A stretch of 64,000 nucleotides of DNA from an uncultured Prevotella sp. (GTDB taxonomy: Bacteria; Bacteroidota; Bacteroidia; Bacteroidales; Bacteroidaceae). Under the pieces are notes generated by a model. It was not told where the DNA came from and ran no database searches. It saw only the letters and a program-made list of their open reading frames with translations. Positions 34,892-41,879 of the stretch are shown here, one piece after another. The stretch covers positions 1 to 64,000 of the forward strand of contig CAJODL010000002.1 of assembly GCA_905233165.1 (NCBI GenBank), read 5' to 3'. The position numbers and the translations under genes were made by a program. Every line of letters starts with the position of its first letter. Positions within the stretch are counted from its first letter, which is position 1.

Positions 34892-35523
34892 AAAAAGATA
34901 AAACTCTCGAGGAACTCTTCCTCTCTCAGTCACCACATTTCGACGATAGTGCTGACTTCATGGCCAAACTCAACAAGCGTTTAGATGCCGTGGAACATAC
35001 CAAGCAGCGTCAAACATCCACCAGCCGCCGCTACAAGATGGCTATAGTATGGTATGCTGCAGCTGCTGCCGTTGTCGGGTTGCTGGTTGTCACCGCCACG
35101 CTGTTTGTTGGTAACGAGGATGCCGGGCAGAAAGTTGCAAGTACCGACACCGTCATACCTAAAGAAAGATACCTTTCTGTAAAACAAGCGCAAAAGGCAA
35201 AAACAGAGAATACAGACAGCGACCTGCACAGGCTGACGGCAAGAATAGAGTCCGCACAAAAGAAGCAGGTTCCGTCCCCCACTCCACAAAAAAGCATATA
35301 TACAGCGATGCTGCCGGAAGTGGATTTCTGTCCCGGAGAAAACAAAGAGGTACGACTGCCACAGGTCAGCAAGGAGCGTTCCTTCAACTTGGTGTGCAAG
35401 GTAGTGCTTCCAGAAATAATAGCATGTGCAGACTCCACGATATACCAAAGTACCACCGAGATGATGGTGGCATGCGACGAAATAGAATATAACGATAACC
35501 CCTTTAAAAACGTATCACTATGA
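34888..35523 (+). CDS. Single-pass membrane protein, probable anti-sigma factor (module 2)
   Basis: A 211-residue protein with an N-terminal cytoplasmic part (MKKDKTLEELFLSQSPHFDD), one transmembrane helix (VWYAAAAAVVGLLVVTATLF, about residues 54-73) and a periplasmic part of about 135 residues. The membrane segment matches the module 1 partner, and near the C-terminus both share an IYTA(K/M)LPEV motif. Start and stop both overlap neighbours by 4 nt (ATGA), so sigma, anti-sigma and TonB_C proteins should be made in fixed proportion. The anti-sigma role is inferred from context. Confidence 0.65.
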   Translation: MKKDKTLEELFLSQSPHFDDSADFMAKLNKRLDAVEHTKQRQTSTSRRYKMAIVWYAAAAAVVGLLVVTATLFVGNEDAGQKVASTDTVIPKERYLSVKQAQKAKTENTDSDLHRLTARIESAQKKQVPSPTPQKSIYTAMLPEVDFCPGENKEVRLPQVSKERSFNLVCKVVLPEIIACADSTIYQSTTEMMVACDEIEYNDNPFKNVSL

Positions 35524-36791
35524 AAAGACTTTTCCTGACATGGGCTATGAGCCTTATTATGACTGCGACATTCGCACAAGTTGTTTCCGTTGGCTCCACC
35601 GCTCCCGTTGACGTTCCCGAGAAGGCTGCCGAATATCCTGGCGGCATTAGTGCTCTGATGAATTTCCTGCAGAGAACGCTGAAGTACCCGAAGGACTGCG
35701 AGGCGGCAGGCATCGAGGGACGTGTGGTGATGAGATTTGTAATCAATGAAGACGGCTCCATCTCCGACATGGAAGCCATGCAGTCCCCAGACGCGAGACT
35801 TACCGCAGAGGCGAAGCGTGTGGTGAGCCTGATGCCGAAGTGGGCACCTGCCAAGAACAAGGGCAAGGCGGTAAAGATGAGATACAGCCTGCCTATAACC
35901 TTCCGCCTGCCTGACGGAAAGAACAAGTTGGGCTTCGACAAGAGTGCCTGCGATGCCCTGTCACAACAATTGGCAGGAAAGAAGGAAAACCCGCGCGGAC
36001 TATACAAGCTGCTGCGCTTCTCCTACGAAAACGGAAACCCTGACAAGGGACCGCACATCGAGCAGTACAAATACTGCACAGACGACATTACGCTGCAGTT
36101 GCAGATACAGAAAAACATTGAGGACGGCGACAAGCCAGAGTTCTGGATGTCAATGCTGAACATGGACAGACGCCCCCTGAACTATACCGGAAACATTGCA
36201 AAGCGGGACATCAGCATCTTCGACAGCGACAGCAGGGGCTTCAAGATGAGATGGTACAATGACATACTGAACAATGAGTTCTTCCCCGGCAACCAGTATA
36301 TCACAGAGCTGTACTCTTCCGAAGACAAGATAAGTCCGAAGATACAACGTGTCATCGACCTGCTGAAGATGCACACCGCACAGCCTGGCGAAAACAAGTT
36401 CTACGGCTGCTGGCGCAGAGTCGGCGTACTGACAAAGGTTGACGGCATGGACATGCTGCTGCCAGGGCATCAGGACCTCTACCAGATATTCGACAAGGAC
36501 GTCTATCTGCACTTCTACGAGTTGTCTGCAGGCAGGATGTATGCCTACTGCATCATGCGCCCCATACAATACAAGTCCGACAATCTGCTGATACAGCATG
36601 GTGGCGAGAGCAAAATAGAATGGGTGGACAACAACACCTTCCGCCTGCTCTTCGACCGTGGCGACGGCACAATAGTAACAGAACTGTGGAAACGCTCCGG
36701 ACTGCCCGAGAGGTATCAGCAAGCCTTCGGCACCAACCTACCAGTATATAAGGAGCCGGTAAATCCGCTGCCGAACTATTTCGGAAACTAA
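35520..36791 (+). CDS. TonB_C domain protein with lipocalin-like C-terminal region (module 2)
   Basis: A 423-residue exported paralogue of the protein at 32829, with which it shares most of its length. The signal peptide (MKRLFLTWAMSLIMTATFA) is followed by a TonB C-terminal domain (AEYPGGISALMNFLQ, YPKDCEAAGIEGRVV, LMPKWAPAKNKGK) and the two-part lipocalin-like region (GLYKLLRFSYENGNPDKG, FKMRWYND, FYGCWRRVGVL, YQIFDKDVYL, ELWKRSGLPERYQQAFGTN). It overlaps the anti-sigma-like gene by 4 nt. It lacks an N-terminal membrane anchor other than the signal peptide. A role as periplasmic sensor for the sigma pathway is plausible but not shown. Confidence 0.72.
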   Translation: MKRLFLTWAMSLIMTATFAQVVSVGSTAPVDVPEKAAEYPGGISALMNFLQRTLKYPKDCEAAGIEGRVVMRFVINEDGSISDMEAMQSPDARLTAEAKRVVSLMPKWAPAKNKGKAVKMRYSLPITFRLPDGKNKLGFDKSACDALSQQLAGKKENPRGLYKLLRFSYENGNPDKGPHIEQYKYCTDDITLQLQIQKNIEDGDKPEFWMSMLNMDRRPLNYTGNIAKRDISIFDSDSRGFKMRWYNDILNNEFFPGNQYITELYSSEDKISPKIQRVIDLLKMHTAQPGENKFYGCWRRVGVLTKVDGMDMLLPGHQDLYQIFDKDVYLHFYELSAGRMYAYCIMRPIQYKSDNLLIQHGGESKIEWVDNNTFRLLFDRGDGTIVTELWKRSGLPERYQQAFGTNLPVYKEPVNPLPNYFGN

Positions 36792-36847
36792 ACATACCAC
36801 CACTATGGTGTTAGTAAATAAAGGTTAAGTAATTTTTTGTGTGCACA

Positions 36848-36885
36848 CCCCCTCGCCTGAGTCTGTGAAGATGCCAGCGAGGGGG
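36848..36885 (+). repeat. CCCCCTCGC/GCGAGGGGG hairpin element, copy 2
   Basis: The stem (36848-36856 and 36877-36885) and the 20-nt loop are identical to copy 3 over about 42 bp. It lies between the second TonB_C gene and the promoter of the membrane regulator. Confidence 0.7.
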
Positions 36886-36898
36886 ATATTTGTGTGGT

Positions 36899-36915
36899 TG
36901 CAAACAAAATGCAAA
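36899..36915 (+). promoter_or_regulatory. Two TGCAAA repeats, 11 bp apart
   Basis: TGCAAAC occurs at 36899 and 36910, one helical turn apart, 10 nt upstream of the -33 element of the regulator gene. The same hexamer recurs four times with 11-12 bp spacing before the lipocalin-like gene at 38208, so it may be an operator shared by both. Confidence 0.45.
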
Positions 36916-36924
36916 CTGTTTTTC

Positions 36925-36955
36925 TTGCCGTACAGATGTTTTTTATGTACTTTTG
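36925..36955 (+). promoter_or_regulatory. Promoter P1 of the membrane regulator gene
   Basis: TTG (36925-36927), 20 bp, TACTTTTG (36948-36955). A GGCGG/CCGCC hairpin (36971-36985) lies between P1 and the second -7 element. Confidence 0.65.
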
Positions 36956-37014
36956 CACTGCTAAAGAACCGGCGGGAGAACCGCCAGACACACTGTATTG
37001 ATGGTATTTTTATG

Positions 37015-37022
37015 TACTTTTG
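37015..37022 (+). promoter_or_regulatory. Second -7 element of the membrane regulator gene
   Basis: TACTTTTG within a near-perfect repeat (TTTTTATGTACTTTTGCA...TGCTAAA) of the P1 -7 region, 67 bp downstream of it. No TTG at the right spacing is present, so it may be a decayed or secondary promoter. The ATG follows 19 nt later. Confidence 0.5.
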
Positions 37023-37041
37023 CAATGCTAAAACGACAGGT

Positions 37042-38067
37042 ATGGAGCGAATACTTATAATGATTATGACCGGGATGTTGCTGCTCTCCGCATGCAGCGA
37101 TGAGAATAGCGAAGAAACATTTTTCTTACAGGGGGCATGGACACTGAGGCATGTGGAGTACCCCATCGGGACGGAATATGACTATCCGCAGGACGGCACC
37201 ACGTTCTGCCGCATCTACGACCGCGACAGCACCCTCTACGAATGTCACCTGTCTGAGACACAGACGGGACTCGTAATAGTGCCGCACTTTACTGCCGGCA
37301 TCGTCTTTGCCGACCATGGCGACCGACTGATGTATTTGGAGGACGAAGACCCGCGACCGCTGACCATAAAGAATGATTCCACCATCGTCATCCAGCGCAA
37401 CGGCGTAAGATATACATGGCAGCGTGCAAGGGAAATCGGCGAGCAGTGGGGCAATGACATCCGCGACATCACAAGGGCAGAACTGCAAGGCAGTGCCGAC
37501 GGCATCCTGCACCATTACGTGCTCTCGATAAGGGAAGAGGAGCAGGAGAATGTGATACACTGGTTTACATGGTTCTCCATAGTCATTATAATAATGGTGC
37601 TTGCCATTGCCCGCATTGCCGTCAACTATCGCAGGGAGAAGCAGCGGCTGATGCTGCAGCTAAGACAGATTCATGAGGTTCAGGAGAACCGTCCGCAGGC
37701 AATAAGGCATGCCATGGAGACGGTGGAGGGAGAATTCTTTGCCTCTGACGACTACCAGTCCTTGGTGCGACGCATTGCCTCGGGACAGCGGCTGAGGGAA
37801 GAGGAATGGGACGGCATAGAAGAGCTGACGAGGCGGGTATGGCCGGGCTTCAGCAGCCAGCTGCGCTCGCTCTACCCGATGTCGGAACTGGAGTATCAGG
37901 TCAGCATGCTCATCCGCCTCCGCATCCCGCCGACGGACATCGCCGCCGTACTGGTGCGCGAGGCAAGCACCATCAGCACCGTGCGCAGCAGGCTATATAA
38001 AAAGGTGTTCGGAAAGAAGGGCGGTGCCAAGGAGTGGGACGAATTCATCCTTTCCATCGGCATCTGA
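37042..38067 (+). CDS. Membrane-spanning lipoprotein with cytoplasmic LuxR-like HTH
   Basis: A 341-residue protein. A lipoprotein signal (MERILIMIMTGMLLLSAC) leads to a periplasmic lipocalin-like part (about 25-150, FLQGAWTLRHVEYPIG, NGVRYTWQ), a transmembrane helix (about 174-193, WFTWFSIVIIIMVLAIARI), a coiled region, and a C-terminal helix-turn-helix (about 280-341, YQVSMLIRLRIPPTDIAAVL, ISTVRSRLYKKVFG) typical of Bacteroidetes membrane-bound regulators. It could sense an envelope ligand and regulate DNA directly. The ATG at 37042 was chosen because it follows the promoter and opens the lipobox peptide; an earlier in-frame ATG would put promoter sequence inside the gene. Its own promoter region and that of the next gene share TGCAAA repeats. 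Confidence 0.78.
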   Translation: MERILIMIMTGMLLLSACSDENSEETFFLQGAWTLRHVEYPIGTEYDYPQDGTTFCRIYDRDSTLYECHLSETQTGLVIVPHFTAGIVFADHGDRLMYLEDEDPRPLTIKNDSTIVIQRNGVRYTWQRAREIGEQWGNDIRDITRAELQGSADGILHHYVLSIREEEQENVIHWFTWFSIVIIIMVLAIARIAVNYRREKQRLMLQLRQIHEVQENRPQAIRHAMETVEGEFFASDDYQSLVRRIASGQRLREEEWDGIEELTRRVWPGFSSQLRSLYPMSELEYQVSMLIRLRIPPTDIAAVLVREASTISTVRSRLYKKVFGKKGGAKEWDEFILSIGI

Positions 38068-38073
38068 CCCAGC

Positions 38074-38113
38074 TGCAAACACATTGCAAAGCCCGTGCAA
38101 AGAAGATGCAAAG
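38074..38113 (+). promoter_or_regulatory. Four TGCAAA repeats at 11-12 bp spacing
   Basis: TGCAAA starts at 38074, 38085, 38096 and 38108, all in the same direction, ending 9 nt before the -33 TTG. The helical phasing and position fit an activator site. A likely candidate is the HTH regulator encoded directly upstream, by inference. Confidence 0.55.
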
Positions 38114-38122
38114 CGAAAACAT

Positions 38123-38153
38123 TGCAGGAACAGGAGAAAGCCCGTACCTTTGC
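38123..38153 (+). promoter_or_regulatory. Promoter of the small lipocalin-like gene
   Basis: TTG (38123-38125), 20 bp, TACCTTTG (38146-38153), 54 nt before the ATG. Confidence 0.75.
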
Positions 38154-38207
38154 ACCGGGCAAACTGCCCAAAGTATCTAATCAAAAACAATTTAAAACCT
38201 TAAAGTT

Positions 38208-38702
38208 ATGAAGAAAGTAATGATGATTGTTGCAGTGGCGCTCATGAGTGCTATGCAAGTGTTCGCGCAGGGCGTGAAGATTGACGACAAGGAACTCGTT
38301 GGCACATGGGTGATGGAGTCCATGCAATGGGAAGGCGAGAAGAAGACCATGTGCGGCAAGGCGACCGGCTACACGCAGTTCAAGTACTATGGTGCCAATG
38401 GTGAGTATGCCTGTGCTGAACTTGCTTTGAGCAAGGATGGCAAGGTGGTGGTGATGCCCCACGAATATGGCACCTACACATTCAAGGACGGCTGGTACTC
38501 CGAAATGGGCCGCGAGAAGATTAAGAATGCCATCGTCTGGGTTGACAAGACCACTACCAAGGGTACTTGGAAAAACCGCCACGACATCTGGAAGAAGAAA
38601 AACCTGCCAGAGAAGATGGTAAGGTACATCCTGGACTGCTGTAAGGCGAAGAACGCGCCGGCAGACATCCAGCAGATGATAAAACAGAACATGTTCAAAT
38701 AG
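38208..38702 (+). CDS. Secreted lipocalin-like protein (164 aa)
   Basis: A small exported protein with signal peptide MKKVMMIVAVALMSAMQVFA, then a beta-rich domain starting LVGTWVMESMQWEGEKK and including GYTQFKYYGANGEYACAEL, resembling the DUF4488/lipocalin-like families of Bacteroidetes. The last 50 residues are helical and Lys-rich, with a CC pair (ILDCCKAKNAP). It has its own strong promoter with a TGCAAA array and is followed by the third hairpin element. It may be a ligand carrier or the output of the neighbouring regulator; both are inferences. Confidence 0.7.
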   Translation: MKKVMMIVAVALMSAMQVFAQGVKIDDKELVGTWVMESMQWEGEKKTMCGKATGYTQFKYYGANGEYACAELALSKDGKVVVMPHEYGTYTFKDGWYSEMGREKIKNAIVWVDKTTTKGTWKNRHDIWKKKNLPEKMVRYILDCCKAKNAPADIQQMIKQNMFK

Positions 38703-38732
38703 TAGATAAGGTTAAGTAATCTTTAGCATGCA

Positions 38733-38770
38733 CCCCCTCGCCTGAGTCTGTGAAGATGCCAGCGAGGGGG
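38733..38770 (+). repeat. CCCCCTCGC/GCGAGGGGG hairpin element, copy 3
   Basis: The stem arms are 38733-38741 and 38762-38770 and match copy 2 exactly. It is followed by ATTTTTGTGGTTCTCTTGC, which contains the -33 of the S41 protease promoter, as in copy 1. Confidence 0.7.
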
Positions 38771-38785
38771 ATTTTTGTGGTTCTC

Positions 38786-38816
38786 TTGCACGGGTCGGAA
38801 TTTTTACTTACCTTTG
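38786..38816 (+). promoter_or_regulatory. Promoter of the S41 protease gene
   Basis: TTG (38786-38788), 20 bp, TACCTTTG (38809-38816), 35 nt before the ATG. Confidence 0.75.
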
Positions 38817-38851
38817 CAGCCGTTTATTACTAATTTATTCACAATACAAAT

Positions 38852-40795
38852 ATGAAATTCTTTCAATTAATTAATCATTTCAGGCTGTTTTTAGTTACTG
38901 TAACTCTTGCCGTAGCAACTGTTTCGTCAGTTGTGGCACAGTCGCAGGTTTCCAATGGAGTTTACAAACTCTCCGAGATAATTCATCAGGACGGCAAACA
39001 TCTGGAGGCACAGTTCAAGCAGTATAAGTTCTGTTTGGATAAGTATTCGCTTACAGTCGGCTACAACTCTGTGATATTCCCCAGCGAACCTGTGGATTTC
39101 GGACTTTCCAATCCTGACGGAAAGCCGTTGCAGTTTACCGGCGAGCTGTCAAAGACCGAAAATAAGGGCATCCAGCTGTTCAGCACTTCCGACAGCACAT
39201 TTACGCTGCGCTGGTTCAACGACCGCAGTGCCTTCAACGAACATCTGTTCCCATACGGCACGAATATCGACGAGATTTACGAGCAAGTGAACGACTCCGA
39301 CGACGTGATGCTGCGCTCATATAATCTGCTGCAGATGAAGCTTGGCGTCAAGAAGCACCGCCTGCATGGCGTGTGGAAACTGCGTGGCAAACAGCAGACC
39401 AACACAGCCACCTCGCAGTATTGGACAGAAAGGGCAGATCAGGAAGAATATCAGATTTTCGGTAGCCGCGAGATGGTCACCGTCTATGGCAATGCCTCCT
39501 TCCCAAGATCAAATCTGCAATGCTGCTTTTCACCTTGCACCTATCTGAGCGAATATGCCTATGATATTGACAACCACACTTTCGTCGTGCACTGGTTTGA
39601 CAGCGAGACTATCTCCATAACCACTAACGACAGCGAGGGCCGTCCGTCTGTAACTATATGGGACCGCTGCGGCATGCCTCAGCATATTCAGGAAGTATTT
39701 GGTACAAGTGTGCCACAGATGACGAAGGACATTTCGCACTTCATGGTTGACAGCTTCGAGAAGACTTACGGCAATCAGCCCGATTCTATCCGCAAGGCTT
39801 TCGAGACCTTCGACTTCGCTGTCGATGCTAATGAGAAGAACAACGCCATCTTCCCCGTCCTCATGCGGAATGGCTTTGAGGAGGAATACAAGGCCATGAA
39901 AGACTCGCTGCTGTCACAGCTGATGCGCGGTGAGATGACAAGCGACGAAGCCGTGAGCCGCTATGTGTTCTGGTTCTATAAAAACTTTGACCGACACACT
40001 CAATGCTCGTCACCAACGTTCTGGAACATGACGAAAGATGTTATCGTTGACTACAAAAAACTCATCCCCAGATATGCCCCCGAACCAGTAGGCTGCAAGG
40101 TAGATGACGAGACCTATCTGCTGCGTCTGCCGTCGTGCATGGGTGACGTGCCAACCTACGAATGGATGGAGAAGAAAGAGGAGGAGTTCAAGCAGTCGGG
40201 CTGCAAATACCTTATTCTCGACCTTCGCGGTAACGGAGGCGGCAGCGACCATATCAGTATGCTATTTACTTGGCTGATGTGCGAGGGCAAAATGGAGAAG
40301 GATGCAAAGTTTTATTATATGGTAAGCACTGAGAACAATCGCATACTGAAGAAGTACAGGCATGATGACGTGATGAAGGAGGCTCTGGTAACCGAAGAAG
40401 GCTATCTCATCAACTGGTGGACCGTGCCCAAGGGAAGCAATGAGAGAACGTCACTTGTGAAGAGAGGTGCCATCATCGTTGACAACAAAACCGCCAGCGC
40501 TGCCGAATCGCCTGTGAGGTGGATTCGCGAATATCCCAAGAGCCGTGTCAAGGTCTATGGCCGTGAACGTACCAATGGTTGTGACCAGACCGGCAATATC
40601 AACAAATTCCACCTGCCCCACAGCAATATCACATTGGTGTGCCCGATGACCGTTGATGACATCTTCGAAGAATTATGCAAGGAGAAGAATCCTGGCCACA
40701 AACCCGATGTCATCATCCCGCTGCCTTATCCTGAAGAGCTCACCGACAATATAGACCCTTGGGTATTGTGGGTGGCAAAGAAGATGAAGCGATAG
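38852..40795 (+). CDS. Secreted S41 (C-terminal processing type) peptidase with lipocalin-like N-terminal region
   Basis: A 647-residue exported protein. After the signal peptide (about residues 1-30), residues about 35-300 form the same two-part lipocalin-like region as in the TonB_C proteins: GVYKLSEIIHQDGK, FKQYKFCLDKYSL, FTLRWFNDR, LHGVWKLRG, YQIFGSREMV and TIWDRCGMPQHIQEVFGTS. The C-terminal half is an S41 peptidase domain with LILDLRGNGGGSD and the nucleophile-type block NKTASAAESPVRW (Ser about residue 556). No PDZ domain is recognised. The domain sharing ties it to the sigma modules upstream, and regulated proteolysis of a partner is possible. It is monocistronic. Confidence 0.8.
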   Translation: MKFFQLINHFRLFLVTVTLAVATVSSVVAQSQVSNGVYKLSEIIHQDGKHLEAQFKQYKFCLDKYSLTVGYNSVIFPSEPVDFGLSNPDGKPLQFTGELSKTENKGIQLFSTSDSTFTLRWFNDRSAFNEHLFPYGTNIDEIYEQVNDSDDVMLRSYNLLQMKLGVKKHRLHGVWKLRGKQQTNTATSQYWTERADQEEYQIFGSREMVTVYGNASFPRSNLQCCFSPCTYLSEYAYDIDNHTFVVHWFDSETISITTNDSEGRPSVTIWDRCGMPQHIQEVFGTSVPQMTKDISHFMVDSFEKTYGNQPDSIRKAFETFDFAVDANEKNNAIFPVLMRNGFEEEYKAMKDSLLSQLMRGEMTSDEAVSRYVFWFYKNFDRHTQCSSPTFWNMTKDVIVDYKKLIPRYAPEPVGCKVDDETYLLRLPSCMGDVPTYEWMEKKEEEFKQSGCKYLILDLRGNGGGSDHISMLFTWLMCEGKMEKDAKFYYMVSTENNRILKKYRHDDVMKEALVTEEGYLINWWTVPKGSNERTSLVKRGAIIVDNKTASAAESPVRWIREYPKSRVKVYGRERTNGCDQTGNINKFHLPHSNITLVCPMTVDDIFEELCKEKNPGHKPDVIIPLPYPEELTDNIDPWVLWVAKKMKR

Positions 40796-40833
40796 ACAGT
40801 TGTTCTATACGGACAAAAGTTTTATTTAGTAGG

Positions 40834-40889
40834 GATTATTCTTACGAATGGTTAGGATTATTCTTGCGTTTAGTTAGAATTTTTGTTGA
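40834..40889 (+). repeat. 22-bp spaced GGATTATTCTT direct repeats
   Basis: GGATTATTCTT starts at 40834 and 40856, and a third degenerate unit (TTAGAATTTTTGTT) continues at the same 22-bp spacing. It lies directly before the TACGTCG array. A further TTTAGTTAGGATTTC copy overlaps the promoter spacer near 40976. Confidence 0.6.
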
Positions 40890-40892
40890 AAA

Positions 40893-40962
40893 TACGTCGC
40901 TAAATAATTGTTTTACGTCGTTAAATAATAATTTTTCGTCGTAAAATAATATTTTTACGTCG
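40893..40962 (+). repeat. Four TACGTCG repeats with an exact 21-bp period
   Basis: TACGTCG starts at 40893, 40914 and 40956, with a TTCGTCG variant at 40935. Spacers are AT-rich (TAAATAAT type). The array ends 6 bp before the -33 element of the second HU-winged-helix gene, so it is placed upstream of the promoter, unlike the array at 10174. Confidence 0.8.
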
Positions 40963-40968
40963 GTTTTC

Positions 40969-40999
40969 TTGCTCATTTAGTTAGGATTTCATAACTTTG
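40969..40999 (+). promoter_or_regulatory. Promoter of the second HU-winged-helix gene
   Basis: TTG (40969-40971), 20 bp, TAACTTTG (40992-40999). The leader is about 80 nt and contains a GGG/CCC hairpin near 41051-41070. Confidence 0.7.
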
Positions 41000-41084
41000 C
41001 ACCTATGATTTTACAAGAATAATGTTAGGGAAACGCAAGTTTTATCTATAGAGGGTCTGTCGGAGGCCCGTAACGTTAAGGATT

Positions 41085-41726
41085 ATGGCAAAGTATATCA
41101 AGCGAGAAATGGTTGACCTGAACAATCCTGGGCAGACCATATTTACGTACAGGATGCAGACGCAGCCGATGGACAATGCGGACTTTATCCATGACTGTGC
41201 GCGGAACACGACGTTTTCGGAACCGGAGATAATGGGTGTCCTCGGTCTTGTGGCCGACACTCTGGCTAAGCGCATGGCCCGCGGATACAGCGTCACCATC
41301 GACGGGCTCGGCACGTTCAAGGCACAGGTGGGGCTGACCCGCGATGCACGGAAGCGGCGAGAGGAGGAGGCTTCCGCCCCTGCTCCGGACGACGGCACGA
41401 CGCCGCGTTCACTGAATGCACGCAGCCTGGAGGTGACGGGTGTGCTGTGGAAACCGGCAAAGTCGCTCGTCAGAGACATTAACCTAGCGTGCGACCTGAA
41501 ACGCGGCGGCGAGGAACCGCTGCGAAAGTCGAAATACACCTTAGAGGAGCGCAGGGCACGGGCGCTGGCATACCTGAAGGAGCATACCGTGATGCGTGTC
41601 AGCGACTATATGCGCCTCACGGGGCTGTCGCACTGCAAGGCTGCCAAGGAACTGGACAATCTCTCGGGCATCAAGTCGGAAGGGGCACGCAGCAGCAAGA
41701 TTTTCTTCGCAGAACAGGGGCAGTAG
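41085..41726 (+). CDS. HU-family DNA-binding protein with C-terminal winged helix (paralogue)
   Basis: A 213-residue paralogue of the protein at 10272, with the same order: HU-related domain (about residues 1-130: MAKYIKREMVDLNNPGQ, FSEPEIMGVLGLVADTLAK, GYSVTIDGLGTFKAQVGL) and winged-helix-like end (about 148-213: YTLEERRARALAYLKEHTV, SHCKAAKELDNLSGIKSEG). Base composition is visibly GC-richer than the first paralogue, and the two differ strongly in sequence. It is a single gene with its own promoter and 21-bp array. A role as local regulator or nucleoid protein is inferred. Confidence 0.85.
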   Translation: MAKYIKREMVDLNNPGQTIFTYRMQTQPMDNADFIHDCARNTTFSEPEIMGVLGLVADTLAKRMARGYSVTIDGLGTFKAQVGLTRDARKRREEEASAPAPDDGTTPRSLNARSLEVTGVLWKPAKSLVRDINLACDLKRGGEEPLRKSKYTLEERRARALAYLKEHTVMRVSDYMRLTGLSHCKAAKELDNLSGIKSEGARSSKIFFAEQGQ

Positions 41727-41784
41727 CAGCCGCAATATTCCAAACAATGATACAAGCACAAATAAAAAAAAGTATTCATTTTGT

Positions 41785-41815
41785 TTGGTATTTTGCTCAC
41801 TTTATCGTACCTTTG
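41785..41815 (+). promoter_or_regulatory. Promoter of the PL11 gene
   Basis: TTG (41785-41787), 20 bp, TACCTTTG (41808-41815), 64 nt before the ATG. Confidence 0.75.
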
Positions 41816-41879
41816 CCGACGAATTGGCAAACTAAAAAATATCCGCTGACAAAAACAATCAGAAAAAAATAAACTACTT

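Noticed and set aside
36841..37041. N-terminal extension of the membrane regulator from an upstream ATG
   Set aside because: It would place the hairpin element, TGCAAA repeats and both -7 elements inside the coding region and would bury the lipoprotein signal.
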